Origin: an uncultured Clostridia bacterium
GTDB taxonomy: Bacteria > Bacillota > Clostridia > TANB77 > CAG-508
Assembly (NCBI GenBank): GCA_934167755.1
Contig: CAKPLT010000010.1
Span: 1 to 64,000, forward strand
Reading direction: 5' to 3'
Length of the DNA stretch: 64,000 nt
Below are positions 8,220-18,491 of this stretch, in pieces. Numbering within the stretch: the stretch's first letter is position 1; each line of letters begins with the position of its first letter. Under the pieces are notes generated by a model. The model was given only the letters and a program-made list of their open reading frames with translations, did no database searches and was not told where the DNA came from. Made by a program: the position numbers and the translations under genes.

Positions 8220-8660
8220 ATGGATATAGAAGTAAAAATTGATGAAAAATATGATAATCCTAAAATTGTTATATATACAAATAAAGTGGATTCAGAAATA
8301 TCAAATATAATAGATGGAATATCAAGCATAAATCAAAAGTTTTTAAAAGCATATAAAAATGAAAAAATGTATATTTTACATCAAAACGAAATTGAAACAA
8401 TTTACTCAGAAAATGGAAAAATATTTATTAGATGCAATAATAGTATATACAATATAAAAAGTAGACTATATGAATTAGAATTACTGTTAGATAAAAAAAT
8501 GTTTCTAAGAATTTCAAATTCTGAAATTATAAATTTCAATAAAGTTGAAAATATTGATTTTAAAATTGTTGGTACACTTACAATAAATTTTAAAAGTGGC
8601 AATAAAGCATATGCTTCAAGAAGATTTATACCAAAGATAAAAGAATTTTTAGGAATATAA
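8220..8660 (+). CDS. LytTR-domain transcriptional regulator
   Basis: 146 residues with no receiver domain; the C-terminal half is a LytTR DNA-binding domain (IYSENGKIFIRC, YELELLL, FLRISNSEIINFNKVENID, FKSGNKAYASRRFIPKIKEFLG). It begins with a short region common to DUF3021-paired LytTR proteins. RBS GGAGATG 6 nt before the ATG. The next gene starts 17 nt after its stop, forming a two-gene LytTR regulatory system in which the membrane protein usually restrains the regulator (as in streptococcal HdrRM/BrsRM). Confidence 0.88.
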   Translation: MDIEVKIDEKYDNPKIVIYTNKVDSEISNIIDGISSINQKFLKAYKNEKMYILHQNEIETIYSENGKIFIRCNNSIYNIKSRLYELELLLDKKMFLRISNSEIINFNKVENIDFKIVGTLTINFKSGNKAYASRRFIPKIKEFLGI

Positions 8661-8677
8661 TAAAGGAGTTGGTTGAA

Positions 8678-9178
8678 ATGAAAAAAGAAAATGTTGTAAA
8701 AAAAGTTTTGGTAAAGTCTTTAGCAGGTTTCACGGTTGGTGTAACATTACTTATGATAGCATATTCAAGTGTGTACTTTATAAGTGGTGAAGATTTATTT
8801 CAAAAGGAAATAGCTCAATTGCAAAATATAAAAACATTAATTACTCAAATTATAGTTAATGGTGTAGCTTACTATTTATTATTTATAAGTTTTCATATTT
8901 TTTCAATTATGCAAAACAAAGAATTAAAAGATATGTATATTGTAAAACATCCATACAAATTTGTATTAACAGGCTCTATAGCAATATTAATCCTATTATG
9001 GATAACAGATTTTCTGATTTCTCGTGAGCAAATATATAGTATAACTATAAAAACCTTAAATCTAGTTATATTAGCTTTAGTCTACGCATTTGTAACATTA
9101 AGTATATGTTTAAAATGTACTAGAGAAAATTATTTAATAAAAAAAATAAATAAAAAAATAAAAGAAAGAAATTCCTAA
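8678..9178 (+). CDS. DUF3021 family membrane protein, partner of LytTR
   Basis: 166 residues with four predicted transmembrane helices (about 12-37, 53-78, 90-112, 122-144) and a lysine-rich C-terminal tail. Size and topology fit DUF3021. Start at the ATG with AAGGAG 9 nt upstream, not the TTG 9 nt earlier. Probably the membrane regulator of the preceding LytTR protein; the signal is unknown. Confidence 0.8.
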   Translation: MKKENVVKKVLVKSLAGFTVGVTLLMIAYSSVYFISGEDLFQKEIAQLQNIKTLITQIIVNGVAYYLLFISFHIFSIMQNKELKDMYIVKHPYKFVLTGSIAILILLWITDFLISREQIYSITIKTLNLVILALVYAFVTLSICLKCTRENYLIKKINKKIKERNS

Positions 9179-9184
9179 AACGCC

Positions 9185-9236
9185 AAAAACACATTATATT
9201 AAGTTATTTGCAATACCCTTATATAATGTGTTTTTT
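9185..9236. terminator. Bidirectional terminator
   Basis: AAAAACACATTATAT pairs with ATATAATGTGTTTTTT between two convergent genes. Confidence 0.8.
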
Positions 9237-9248
9237 ATTTAATTCTTC

Positions 9249-9896
9249 TTATAGCAATCTAGGCTTAAGTTCTAAATAAATTGGCTTTTCTTCTCTAATC
9301 ATAGTACTTTTTCCATGACCAGGATATACTATTGTCTCATCAGGTAAGACCATAAGTTTTTTAGTAATAGAACCTATAACTGCTTCAAAATCACCTGTTG
9401 GTACATCAGTTCTTCCCCAAGTACCTCTAAATAATGTATCACCTGAAAATAAAAGCTTTTCTTCTTCAGAATATAGGCATGATCCTCCAGAAGTGTGACC
9501 AGGTGTATGAATAACTCTAAATTCTAAATTTCCTAAATGCAATAAATCATTATCATCTACTCTTGCGTCAGTTTCAATAGTCAATCCTTCTTGACCTATA
9601 TATAATGTCAAATTTGTGTCTATATTTAATAAATTTTCTGCTGCTAATCTTTGTGCAACTATTTGTCCTCCATATCTTTGTTTTAATTCATTAACTCCTT
9701 CAATATGATCTCCATGACAATGTGTTAAATAAATGTATTTTAATTTTGCCTGTAATATATCAAGCATCTCTACTATTTTATCAACATCACCTGCAGGGTC
9801 TATAACCATTGTTTCTTTTGACTTTTCATCTTGGACTATATAGCAATTTGTTGCATCTCCAATCCAAGTTTCAATCTTTAGTTCTTTTAAAATCAT
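9249..9896 (-). CDS. MBL-fold metallo-hydrolase (YqgX/glyoxalase II-like)
   Basis: Cytoplasmic binuclear zinc hydrolase of about 215 residues. Visible metal motifs: THCHGDHIEG, HTPGHTSGGSC, SGDTLF and YPGHG. The RGTWGRTD segment after SGDTLF is typical of the YqgX group. Length suits a single-domain enzyme without the C-terminal substrate domain of true glyoxalase II. Substrate unknown. It is first in a minus-strand block that ends at the shared terminator. Confidence 0.85.
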   Translation of the reverse strand: MILKELKIETWIGDATNCYIVQDEKSKETMVIDPAGDVDKIVEMLDILQAKLKYIYLTHCHGDHIEGVNELKQRYGGQIVAQRLAAENLLNIDTNLTLYIGQEGLTIETDARVDDNDLLHLGNLEFRVIHTPGHTSGGSCLYSEEEKLLFSGDTLFRGTWGRTDVPTGDFEAVIGSITKKLMVLPDETIVYPGHGKSTMIREEKPIYLELKPRLL

Positions 9897-9947
9897 TCTT
9901 CTTCTCCTTTACTAGTTGAACATACTTGTTTAGTAACTTTTTTACCA

Positions 9948-10496
9948 TTAATGAGTTTTCCTACTGATTATTTTTTTTATTATATCAATAATTTTTTCTA
10001 TTATAGTTTGTTTTTCTATTACCATTATTTTTTTTTCATTATTATTTTCAATATTTTCATCTTTAGTTTCATATCTTTTCCATTTAATATCATATTTTTC
10101 TTTAATCTTTTCTGTTTCTTCCTCTAATAGTATTCTTCTAGTTTCTTTATCTACTAAATAATCTCTATATATTAAAGATAGTAAAATTTTTGTATTTTTT
10201 AATAATTTTTGGTCATTGATATTCTTATTATAATTTATATTTACTGCGTAATTTTTATTCCTATTTTTATCCAAAAAAACTTTAAATTGAGCAGGTATTT
10301 TATTTTTTATCTTTTCTCCAGAATGTATAATTATATCATAAACTTCAGATAATGCATTTTCAAAATTATCTTCTATTAAACTCTTATATTTTATTTTTTC
10401 TATATTTTTTTTCTGATTATTATAATTTAATAATTTTAAAATTTTAATACTAGAGCCTTCATAATTCCTTATTATATTTTCTGTATTACCTTCCAT
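9948..10496 (-). CDS. Uncharacterised protein, 182 aa
   Basis: Not recognised with certainty. The central part (KIPAQFKVFLDKN, then LIYRDYLVDKE) resembles a domain I recall from many hypothetical proteins of uncultured gut Firmicutes; function unknown. Lys/Asn-rich, with a C-terminal amphipathic segment. Start at 10496 (MEGNTEN) after AGGAG; it overlaps the end of the upstream gene by 11 nt, which implies translational coupling and joint function. Confidence 0.6.
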   Translation of the reverse strand: MEGNTENIIRNYEGSSIKILKLLNYNNQKKNIEKIKYKSLIEDNFENALSEVYDIIIHSGEKIKNKIPAQFKVFLDKNRNKNYAVNINYNKNINDQKLLKNTKILLSLIYRDYLVDKETRRILLEEETEKIKEKYDIKWKRYETKDENIENNNEKKIMVIEKQTIIEKIIDIIKKIISRKTH

Positions 10497-13333
10497 ATTC
10501 TTCTTTTTCTCCTTTCGTATTTTCAAAACAATCTATTGCTTTGTTCACATATTCTTTAATTTGCCTACTCATCTCTTGCCTTTCTGTTACTTGTTCTTGC
10601 ATTCCTTCATAGTTTTGCCTGTATTCGCTCATTGTTACAGTTGGATTATCCTTTATTGTTTGTACTTTGCTTAAGTCTGCTACAACAATTGGCAATTCAA
10701 TTCCATGCTCTCTAAAATCTTTTTGCGCTTGTATTATTGCAGATATATTATCAATAATCTTTCCCCCCTTTTTATATGCCACAATATAATCTGGTTGTTT
10801 TTTTTGTCTAATATTATTCCCATTTTTGTCTTTTCTTTCTACCCATATTGAATATGCCATTTCATTCCAACCTGTACCATGTTTATTTTCATCTGTGCAT
10901 TCTTTCATCTTAGTTGGTGACAAAAATTTATTTTCGTTACTTATAACAACTCCATTTACACTATATGTTCCTATATCATCTGCACCCATTCTAAGTAATT
11001 CGTTTTCCATTCCTACAAACCCGAAACACACATTATAGTCAGATGCTCTTTTAGTCGATTCTTCTGTTAAATAACTACATGACATATAATCATTTACATT
11101 TTCTCTATTCCAATAATCATAATAATTTTTTATTTCTACTTTATTATGACCAGAACTACACGCAGAAACCACATGAGCAATTATATTATATTTTCCTTCT
11201 GGATTAGCTTCATATACATTATCCACTTTTCCAAATTCTTTTCCTTGATACTTAACACTATCATATGTAATCCTGTATAGTTCTTCATCATACATTTTAC
11301 CAAATTCTTTTTGAATTTTATCCTCAATCTCAATCTTATCTATTATTAAGTTGTCTATTCCTTCAACTTGTTCAAGAGATTCTATTTTTTCTTCATTTTT
11401 TTCTTCAAGTATCATTTTTAATGATATAATATAGTTTTTCATTCCTGAGTCTGAAATTTCTTCTATTGAATCGCCATATCTTTCTACTAATCTTTTAGCT
11501 GTTTCTATGTCTTGTCCATAAATTCTCTCCATTATAGCAAATTTTTTTCTATCTATTGGTGACAGTTCTTTAAAATATTCTGGAAGTTCTTCCTCGTCTT
11601 CTCCGTTTAATAAGCTTGTCTATTATATTTTTTCTTATTTGCTCAAAATTTTCTATATCTTCTACTTCTTCTATTCCAAACATATTTTGCGGGTCACTAA
11701 TAAGAATTTTTAATATTTTGTTATGATCATATTTTATTTTTCCATCTTCACTAAGTTTAAAAAATAATTTTGTATATTTTTCATTTTGTAATGATGTAAG
11801 AAACGAAACTAAGTATTTCTTCCATTTGTTATTATTTTCTATTAATGGATACAATTGGGTCAACACTTTTTTTTCACTAGTTTCTAAAGAGCAAATATTC
11901 TTTTGTAATTCATAATATTTTGATATATCAAAAACTTTTTCTCCAAATAATTTTTTATTTTCCTCTGTTAAAAATTCTATATCAATGGATTTATATGCAT
12001 CTTTATATTTTTCTTCAATATCCTTATACATTTCATATCTTATTTTACTTTCTGCTGGATACAATATATCAATCATTTGTCTTACTGATTCTTTATTAAC
12101 ATTTGATTCTACATCTCCCTCACGAACAGGTTCAACTTCTTTAAGAATTCGATGAAATGCTTCACTCATTTCTGTAACATCCAAAACTTGCTTAACTTTG
12201 TCTATGCCGCTACTATCTTTTCCATGTTTTAAAATCCCTAATGCTAATTCTGCAATATTTTGATTTAGATTGTGTTTTAAATATTGTGGACACTTATCTT
12301 TATATTGTATTAAAGCATCTAAACTATCCATTCTATATTGATTATATTTAGAAGATAATGATGCAATTACTTTAATTTGTTTTTGCTGTATTTTTTCAAT
12401 GTTTTCTTTTTTTAACTCAATAGGTGGATTTCCTAAAATATATTCTACTTTTTTATCTTCATATTTTGGAGATAAACTCATAATAACCTTGTCTTTTACT
12501 ATTTTACTACAATTCTCTCTAAAAATTTTTAATTTACTTTCATCTGAAATACATTGTAATACATTAAGAGCAGCTGAAAAATCTTTTTCTTCTAAAATAT
12601 ATTTCAGAATTGTTTCTTCAGGCAACTTTTTTAATATTTCGCCCCTAAATTCTGGCTTTAATTCTATACTTCTTAATGCTTGAATTTGTTTTAAGGTTTC
12701 CATAGTCCCAATTATTTCTGTTTTTTGTGTATTACTCATATTATCCAATTCAGTATTTTTTATTAAATCTATCTTTATGTTATCTGGTAAAGATTTCATT
12801 AATTCTATGCAAAAATATATTTCATTAGAATTTTCTTTTATATATTTTTCCTTTAATTCAGGATTTATCGCATCAATAATATTTTTCCTTTCATCTTCTG
12901 AAAGTTCAAATAATCCATTTTCTAATATCTCGATAGATACATTATTATTTCCAGCACTTTTAAGCACTTCTACTTGATCTTTTCTATCTAACTTTTCTAA
13001 ATAGGATGTCATTTCTTCTAAATTCATATTATTAATAACTGTATTTCTTTCTATTTCAGTTAATCTAACTTGCTCAAGCTTTTCTATATTTTTTAACCTG
13101 TTTAAAATAATTTTTCTTGACTTACTATCTAATTTAATTTCATCATTGTTTATATATTCTATTATTTTATTCTTTGATAAATGCTGAATTATTATTACTT
13201 TTTCTTCCATTGAAAATTCTGACTCAGCTTTTTCTAAATACATACTTAATTTATTTATTGATTTTTTAGAAAATTTTGCTTTTCCTAATTTACCTTTGTA
13301 TCTTTTCAAGCTTATTTTATCTATTATATTCAT
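10486..13333 (-). CDS. Large helical-repeat protein of unknown function, two frames joined by +1 shift at CGG
   Basis: The 5' frame (11570-13333) codes 576 residues of leucine-rich helical repeats (HEAT/ARM-like look, with repeated LPEE- and LS.E-type helices) up to IIDKLIK, then only an Arg-rich tail. The 3' frame (10486 onward) is open 24 codons upstream of its first ATG and reads GEDEEELPEYFKELSPID, which continues the acidic helical style. The junction reads AAA CGG AGA; removing the C at 11605 gives AAA GGA GAA and one 948-residue product. The first ATG of the 3' part (11532) has no ribosome site. The C-terminal part has a domain with NIIAHVVSACSSGHNKVEI and PDYIVAYKKGGKI. No known enzyme signature is visible. 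Together with the following small gene it forms an uncharacterised pair. Confidence 0.7.
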
Positions 13334-13363
13334 ATTATATTTTTCCCTTTTTATTATTGCTGA

Positions 13364-15559
13364 TTATTTTTTTCTATTAACTTCATACACACTATCAATT
13401 TTTCTAAGTTCACGAATAATTTTATTTAAACTCTCTAAACTATCAACTTCAATAGTTGCCTCAGTTATGGCAGCTCTCTCTCTAGTTGCTTTAGCATTTA
13501 CACCTAAAATTTTTGCTTTTGAGTCATTTAATTTTTGAACTATATCACCTAAAAGTCCATTTCTATCATTTGCAAATATTTCGATTTCTACTGTATATGT
13601 TACTTTTTCTTGATTAGCCCATTGAACATCAATTATTCGATTCTCTTCTTTAAATAACTCATTTACATTTATGCAATCTTTTCTATGAACTGATACCCCT
13701 CTTCCTTTTGTAATATATCCTATAATTTCATCACCTGGAAGTGGATTACAGCATTTAGAAAGTTTTACTAAACAATTATCTATTCCTTTTACTATAATTC
13801 CTGAACTTGATGGTTTCGTATTATTTCTTTTTGCAGTAGATAATTCTTCTATTTTTTGCTCAATTGGTTCTTCTTTGTGTTCTTTTCTGTATTCAATTAG
13901 TATTCTAGCTATTATTTTTGTTGCAGTTATAGCTCCAAATCCAACAGCAGCATACATTTCTTCTAAGTTCTTATATTTATATCTATCAAGCATTGGATTT
14001 ATATATTCTACTTTGAATAGTTCTGCATATGGTATTCCAATCCTTTTTAGCTCTCTATCTATTGAGTCTTTTCCCTTTTCAATGTTTTCTGCTTTATTTT
14101 CTTTTTTAAACCAAGACATTATTTTATTTTTTGCTGATGAACTTTTTACAAATTTCAGCCAATCCATACTTGGCCCTTTTGAATTTTCTGATGTTATTAT
14201 CTCTACTATGTCTCCATTTTTTATAGGTGTTATTATAGGTACCATTTTGCTGTTAATTTTTGCCCCAGTCATATGATTTCCTATTTCTGCATGTATACTA
14301 TATGCAAAATCAATTGGGGTTGCACCTCTTGGTAAGACTTTTATTGCTCCTTTTGGAGTAAATACATATACTTCATCTTCAAATAATTCTGTTTTTAATG
14401 TTTCTAAGAATTGTTGTGGGTCTTGCATTTCTTGTTGCCATTCAAGTGTTTCTCTTAGCCATGCAAGTTTGTCTTTTTGAACTTTTACTGTTTGTTGCCC
14501 CTTCTTAGCACCATAATTAGCCTCTTTGTATGCCCAATGTGCAGCAATACCATATTCGGCTATTCTATGCATATCCCAAGTACGAATCTGAACTTCAAAT
14601 GGTGTTCCTTTCTCACCAAGCAATGTTGTATGTATTGATTGATACATATTAGTTTTTGGAACAGCTATATAATCTTTAAATCTTCCTGGCATAGGACTAT
14701 ACATTTCATGTACAACTCCTAATGCTGCATAACAGTCTTTTACAGAATTTACTATTATTCTTAATGCAAACAAATCATATATTTGATCTAATGTTTTATT
14801 GTCTCTTCTCATTTTTCTGTATATACTATATAAATGTTTTGCTCTTCCTGTTACTTCCGCATCAATATGCTGTTTTTTTAGTTGAATTCTTATATCACTC
14901 ATTATTTTTTCAATAAATTTTAAACGCTCTTCTCTTTTCTGTTCTATTCCTTTTACTAATTCTCCATATTCTTCTGGTTGTAGATATTTAAACCCTAAAT
15001 CTTCTAGTTCCCATTTCATTGCATATAAACCTAATCTGTTTGCAAGTGGAGCATATAATTGCATTGTTTCTTGTGATATTGCAATTTGTCTATCTCTTCT
15101 TAAAAATTCTAGTGTTCTCATATTATGCAATCTGTCTGCTAATTTGATTATTATTACTCTTATGTCTTTTCCCATTGCTAAAAACATTTTTCTGTAATTT
15201 TCAACTTGATTTTCTTCTATTGAAGCATGTTGTATCATTTTCAATTTTGTAACTCCATCTACCATTTCAGCAATTTCGTCCCCGAATTCTTTTTTTATAT
15301 CTTCTTTGCTTGCATCTGTATCTTCTACAACATCATGTAATAAAGCTGCACATATTGTAGGTTCATCTAATCCCAATTCTGCAATTGTATATGCAACATT
15401 TGTTGGATGTATTATGTATGATTCTCCTGATTTTCTTTTTTGGTCTCCATGTTTTGACACAGCATAATTGTAAGCTCTCTGTATTAGCTTTACATCTGGC
15501 CATCTTTTATTTTTTTTCACTCTATCTATTATGTCTTTTATTGTATAGTTCTTTGTCAT
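13364..15559 (-). CDS. rel: Bifunctional (p)ppGpp synthetase/hydrolase Rel
   Basis: Stringent-response enzyme, 731 residues. Domains in order: HD hydrolase (HPTNVAYTIAELGLDEP, LLHDVVEDTD), synthetase (RAKHLYSIYRKM, YDLFALRII, EVQIRTWDMHRIAEYGIAAH), TGS (VYVFTPKGAIKVLPRGATP), zinc-finger-like region (CCNPLPGDEIIGYITKGRG) and a C-terminal ACT domain. Length matches Bacillus RelA (734). RBS GGGGGGAAG. It lies just downstream of recJ (18 nt gap), the common clostridial recJ-(apt)-rel order, here without apt. Confidence 0.97.
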   Translation of the reverse strand: MTKNYTIKDIIDRVKKNKRWPDVKLIQRAYNYAVSKHGDQKRKSGESYIIHPTNVAYTIAELGLDEPTICAALLHDVVEDTDASKEDIKKEFGDEIAEMVDGVTKLKMIQHASIEENQVENYRKMFLAMGKDIRVIIIKLADRLHNMRTLEFLRRDRQIAISQETMQLYAPLANRLGLYAMKWELEDLGFKYLQPEEYGELVKGIEQKREERLKFIEKIMSDIRIQLKKQHIDAEVTGRAKHLYSIYRKMRRDNKTLDQIYDLFALRIIVNSVKDCYAALGVVHEMYSPMPGRFKDYIAVPKTNMYQSIHTTLLGEKGTPFEVQIRTWDMHRIAEYGIAAHWAYKEANYGAKKGQQTVKVQKDKLAWLRETLEWQQEMQDPQQFLETLKTELFEDEVYVFTPKGAIKVLPRGATPIDFAYSIHAEIGNHMTGAKINSKMVPIITPIKNGDIVEIITSENSKGPSMDWLKFVKSSSAKNKIMSWFKKENKAENIEKGKDSIDRELKRIGIPYAELFKVEYINPMLDRYKYKNLEEMYAAVGFGAITATKIIARILIEYRKEHKEEPIEQKIEELSTAKRNNTKPSSSGIIVKGIDNCLVKLSKCCNPLPGDEIIGYITKGRGVSVHRKDCINVNELFKEENRIIDVQWANQEKVTYTVEIEIFANDRNGLLGDIVQKLNDSKAKILGVNAKATRERAAITEATIEVDSLESLNKIIRELRKIDSVYEVNRKK

Positions 15560-15576
15560 AAACTTCCCCCCTGAAC

Positions 15577-17265
15577 TTATATAGACTTCATTATATCCTT
15601 TATATTTATTTGTATATTATCAACTCCATTAAAAGAATTAATTTCGAGATTTCCTACAACATCTATTTTATCTCCAATTCTATATTCATTAACCAATTCC
15701 CCTAAGTTGAATCCTATTGCATTTACTATATTTTTATTATCTTTTAGTGTAAGTTTTAAATGCTTTCCTTCAGAAAGAGCTCTTATTGAATCTATTTTCA
15801 AATTTTTAAAAACAAATAAAGGATTTTTGTTTTCTTCTCCAAATGGTTCTAATTCTTTTAAACTATTTACCATTTCTTTATTAATTTCATCTAAACTTAT
15901 TTGTGCATCTATTTTCAAAATAGGTACAATTTCTTCTATATTTTTTTCTTTTGAAATCTGTTCTAATTTTTCTTTAAATTCTTCTAGTTTTTCTTTTTTC
16001 ACATTTATTCCTACTGCCATTGCATGTCCGCCAAATTTGTCTATTGATTCTTTACATTCTGTTAAAGCTTCATATAAATCAAACCCTGGTACACTTCTTC
16101 CTGAACCTTTGCCACATTCTCCTTCTTCACACAATAATATACTTGGTTTAAAATACATCTCTGTTATTTTTGATGCTACTATTCCTATTACACCATGATG
16201 CCAATTTTCTCCCATTAATACTATTGTATTTTTATTAGCTAATCCATTTTGTTCTATTTGAATTGTTGCATCTTCAAAAATTCTTTTTTCTATTTCTTGT
16301 CTTGTTTTATTATATTCATTTAATTTTTGCGTAAGTTCATTTACTTCATTTATATCTTTTGATAAAAATAATTTTAATGCTTCGTCTTGATGCCCCATTC
16401 TTCCACATGCATTTATTCGTGGTGCTATTCCAAATGATATTGTTATAGAATCTATTTTATTATACCCTGATGCTTGTAATATTGATTTTAAACCCATATT
16501 TCGTGTTTGTTCAACTAGTCTTAATCCTAATTTTACAATTACTCTATTTTCATCTGTTAATGGAACTATATCTGAAATTGTTCCTATACATACTATATCT
16601 AAATATTTCAAATATTCTTTTTCTTCTAGTCCCATTTTTATTCCAATTGCTTGTATTAACTTAAATACAACTCCAACCCCTGCTAAGTTTCTACATTGAT
16701 ATTGATTATCTTTTCTTTTTGCATTTACAACAGCAAGTGCTTTTGGAAGTTCATTTCCAGGTTCATGATGATCTGTTATAATTGTTTCTATTCCTAACTG
16801 ATTTGCATATTCTACTTCTTCTACAGCTGATATTCCACAATCTACTGTTATCATTAAACTGTATTTTTGCTCTGCTATATGTTCAACTGCTTTTTTGTTT
16901 AAGCCATATCCTTCTTCAAGCCTATTGGGTATATATACTCCTACATGTAATCCTCTTTCTTCAAGAAAACTTTTTAACACAGTTACACTCGTTATTCCAT
17001 CAACATCATAATCACCATATATAATCGTTTTTTCTTTATTTTCTATTGCTTTCATTATTCTTTTTACAGCAATTTCCATATCAGGCATTCCATATGGGCT
17101 ATAAAAGTCACTTCTTTTGGGTTTTAAAAATTTCTCTATTTGATTTTTTTCTGTTATTCCTCTATTTACTAATATTGTCGCCAATAATTTGTTGATATTA
17201 TATTCTTTTTGTAATTCTGCAATATCATCTTCTTCTACTTGATATATTTGCCATTTTTTATTCAT
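15577..17265 (-). CDS. recJ: Single-stranded-DNA exonuclease RecJ
   Basis: 5'-3' ssDNA exonuclease for recombination and mismatch repair. 562 residues, like E. coli RecJ (577) and shorter than Bacillus RecJ (786). DHH motifs: IYGDYDVDGITS, TVDCGIS, TDHHEPG; DHHA1 part GRMGHQDEALKLF, HHGVIGIVASKI, GGHAMAVG; C-terminal OB-like segment. RBS AAAGGGAA. Forms an operon with rel. Confidence 0.95.
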   Translation of the reverse strand: MNKKWQIYQVEEDDIAELQKEYNINKLLATILVNRGITEKNQIEKFLKPKRSDFYSPYGMPDMEIAVKRIMKAIENKEKTIIYGDYDVDGITSVTVLKSFLEERGLHVGVYIPNRLEEGYGLNKKAVEHIAEQKYSLMITVDCGISAVEEVEYANQLGIETIITDHHEPGNELPKALAVVNAKRKDNQYQCRNLAGVGVVFKLIQAIGIKMGLEEKEYLKYLDIVCIGTISDIVPLTDENRVIVKLGLRLVEQTRNMGLKSILQASGYNKIDSITISFGIAPRINACGRMGHQDEALKLFLSKDINEVNELTQKLNEYNKTRQEIEKRIFEDATIQIEQNGLANKNTIVLMGENWHHGVIGIVASKITEMYFKPSILLCEEGECGKGSGRSVPGFDLYEALTECKESIDKFGGHAMAVGINVKKEKLEEFKEKLEQISKEKNIEEIVPILKIDAQISLDEINKEMVNSLKELEPFGEENKNPLFVFKNLKIDSIRALSEGKHLKLTLKDNKNIVNAIGFNLGELVNEYRIGDKIDVVGNLEINSFNGVDNIQINIKDIMKSI

Positions 17266-17316
17266 TTTTATTCCCTTTCAAAATTTAATTTTTCTGCATT
17301 TATTTTACTATTTTAG

Positions 17317-17346
17317 CAAAAAAATAGCAAGGTTTTCTTGCTATTT
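17317..17346 (-). terminator. Intrinsic terminator of recA
   Basis: AAATAGCAAG pairs with CTTGCTATTT, followed by a T run on the minus strand. Confidence 0.85.
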
Positions 17347-17355
17347 CTTTTGGTT

Positions 17356-18411
17356 TTATTCTTTTGGTTCATCATCATCATCTTCTTCTGGAAGTTCTTC
17401 ACCTAAACTTTGTTCAAATGCTTTGGCAAAATTATCTCTAACCTTTTTTTCTACTTCTTGAAGAAGTTCTGGACGCTCAACTAAATATCTCTTAGCATTT
17501 TCTCTTCCTTGGCCTATTCTTTGTCCTTCATAACTAAACCAAGAACCACTTTTATCTATTATATCTAAATTTACTGCCATATCAAAGATATTTCCTTCTT
17601 TAGAGATTCCCTTTCCATATAATACATCGAATTCTGCTTCTCTAAATGGTGGAGCCACTTTATTTTTTATTACTTTTACTCTAACTCTATTTCCCATTAC
17701 TTGTCCATCTTGTTTTATGTTTTCTATTTTTCTTATATCCATTCTAACTGATGCATAGAATTTTAATGCTCTACCACCTGTTGTTGTTTCAGGATTTCCA
17801 AACATTACACCAATTTTTTCTCTTAATTGGTTTATAAATATTAATACTGTTTTTGATTTGTTTATTGCTCCAGCAAGTTTTCTTAATGCTTGTGACATTA
17901 ATCTTGCTTGAAGTCCCATATGAGAGTCTCCCATATCTCCATCTATTTCTGCTTTTGGAACTAATGCTGCAACAGAGTCAACAACTATTACATCTAATGC
18001 ACCACTTCTTACTAATGCTTCTGTTATTTCAAGTGCTTGTTCTCCTGTATCTGGTTGTGATACTATTAAATTATCTATGTCTACACCTAATTTTCTTGCA
18101 TATACAGGGTCTAAAGCATGTTCTGCATCTATAAAAGCTGCTTCTCCACCCATTTTTTGTGCTTCTGCTATTACATGTAATGCTAATGTTGTTTTACCTG
18201 ATGATTCTGGTCCAAATACCTCTATAATTCTTCCTCTAGGTACTCCACCAATTCCTAATGCTATATCTAAACTTAATGCTCCTGTAGGTATCGCTTCTAC
18301 CTCCATAGCTTTAAATTCTCCTAATTTCATAACTGAACCTTTTCCAAATTGTTTTTCAATTTGGCTCATTGCTACTTCTAGCGCTTTTCTTTTTTCTAAG
18401 TTCTCTTCCAT
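17356..18411 (-). CDS. recA: Recombinase RecA
   Basis: ATP-dependent strand-exchange protein and SOS coprotease, 351 residues. Visible: KQFGKGSVMKLG, Walker A GPESSGKTT, LIVSQPDTGEQALEI, VVDSVAALVPKAEIDGDMGD, loop 2 FINQLREKIGVMFGNPETTTGGRALKFYAS (in pieces), and an acidic C-terminus (EEDDDDEPKE). RBS AGGAGGAAG. A LexA-like box lies just upstream. Confidence 0.98.
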   Translation of the reverse strand: MEENLEKRKALEVAMSQIEKQFGKGSVMKLGEFKAMEVEAIPTGALSLDIALGIGGVPRGRIIEVFGPESSGKTTLALHVIAEAQKMGGEAAFIDAEHALDPVYARKLGVDIDNLIVSQPDTGEQALEITEALVRSGALDVIVVDSVAALVPKAEIDGDMGDSHMGLQARLMSQALRKLAGAINKSKTVLIFINQLREKIGVMFGNPETTTGGRALKFYASVRMDIRKIENIKQDGQVMGNRVRVKVIKNKVAPPFREAEFDVLYGKGISKEGNIFDMAVNLDIIDKSGSWFSYEGQRIGQGRENAKRYLVERPELLQEVEKKVRDNFAKAFEQSLGEELPEEDDDDEPKE

Positions 18412-18433
18412 GTATTCTTCCTCCTAAAATATA

Positions 18434-18447
18434 TAAACTTTTGTTCG
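18434..18447 (-). promoter_or_regulatory. LexA (DinR)-like SOS box upstream of recA
   Basis: CGAACAAAAGTTTA on the minus strand fits the Firmicutes box CGAAC-N4-GTTYG/C with about two mismatches. It lies between a TATAGT-like -10 region and the ribosome site, as expected for SOS control. Confidence 0.6.
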
Positions 18448-18491
18448 ATATCTATACTATATATCTATTTTTTTCATTTGTCAAGCATTTT

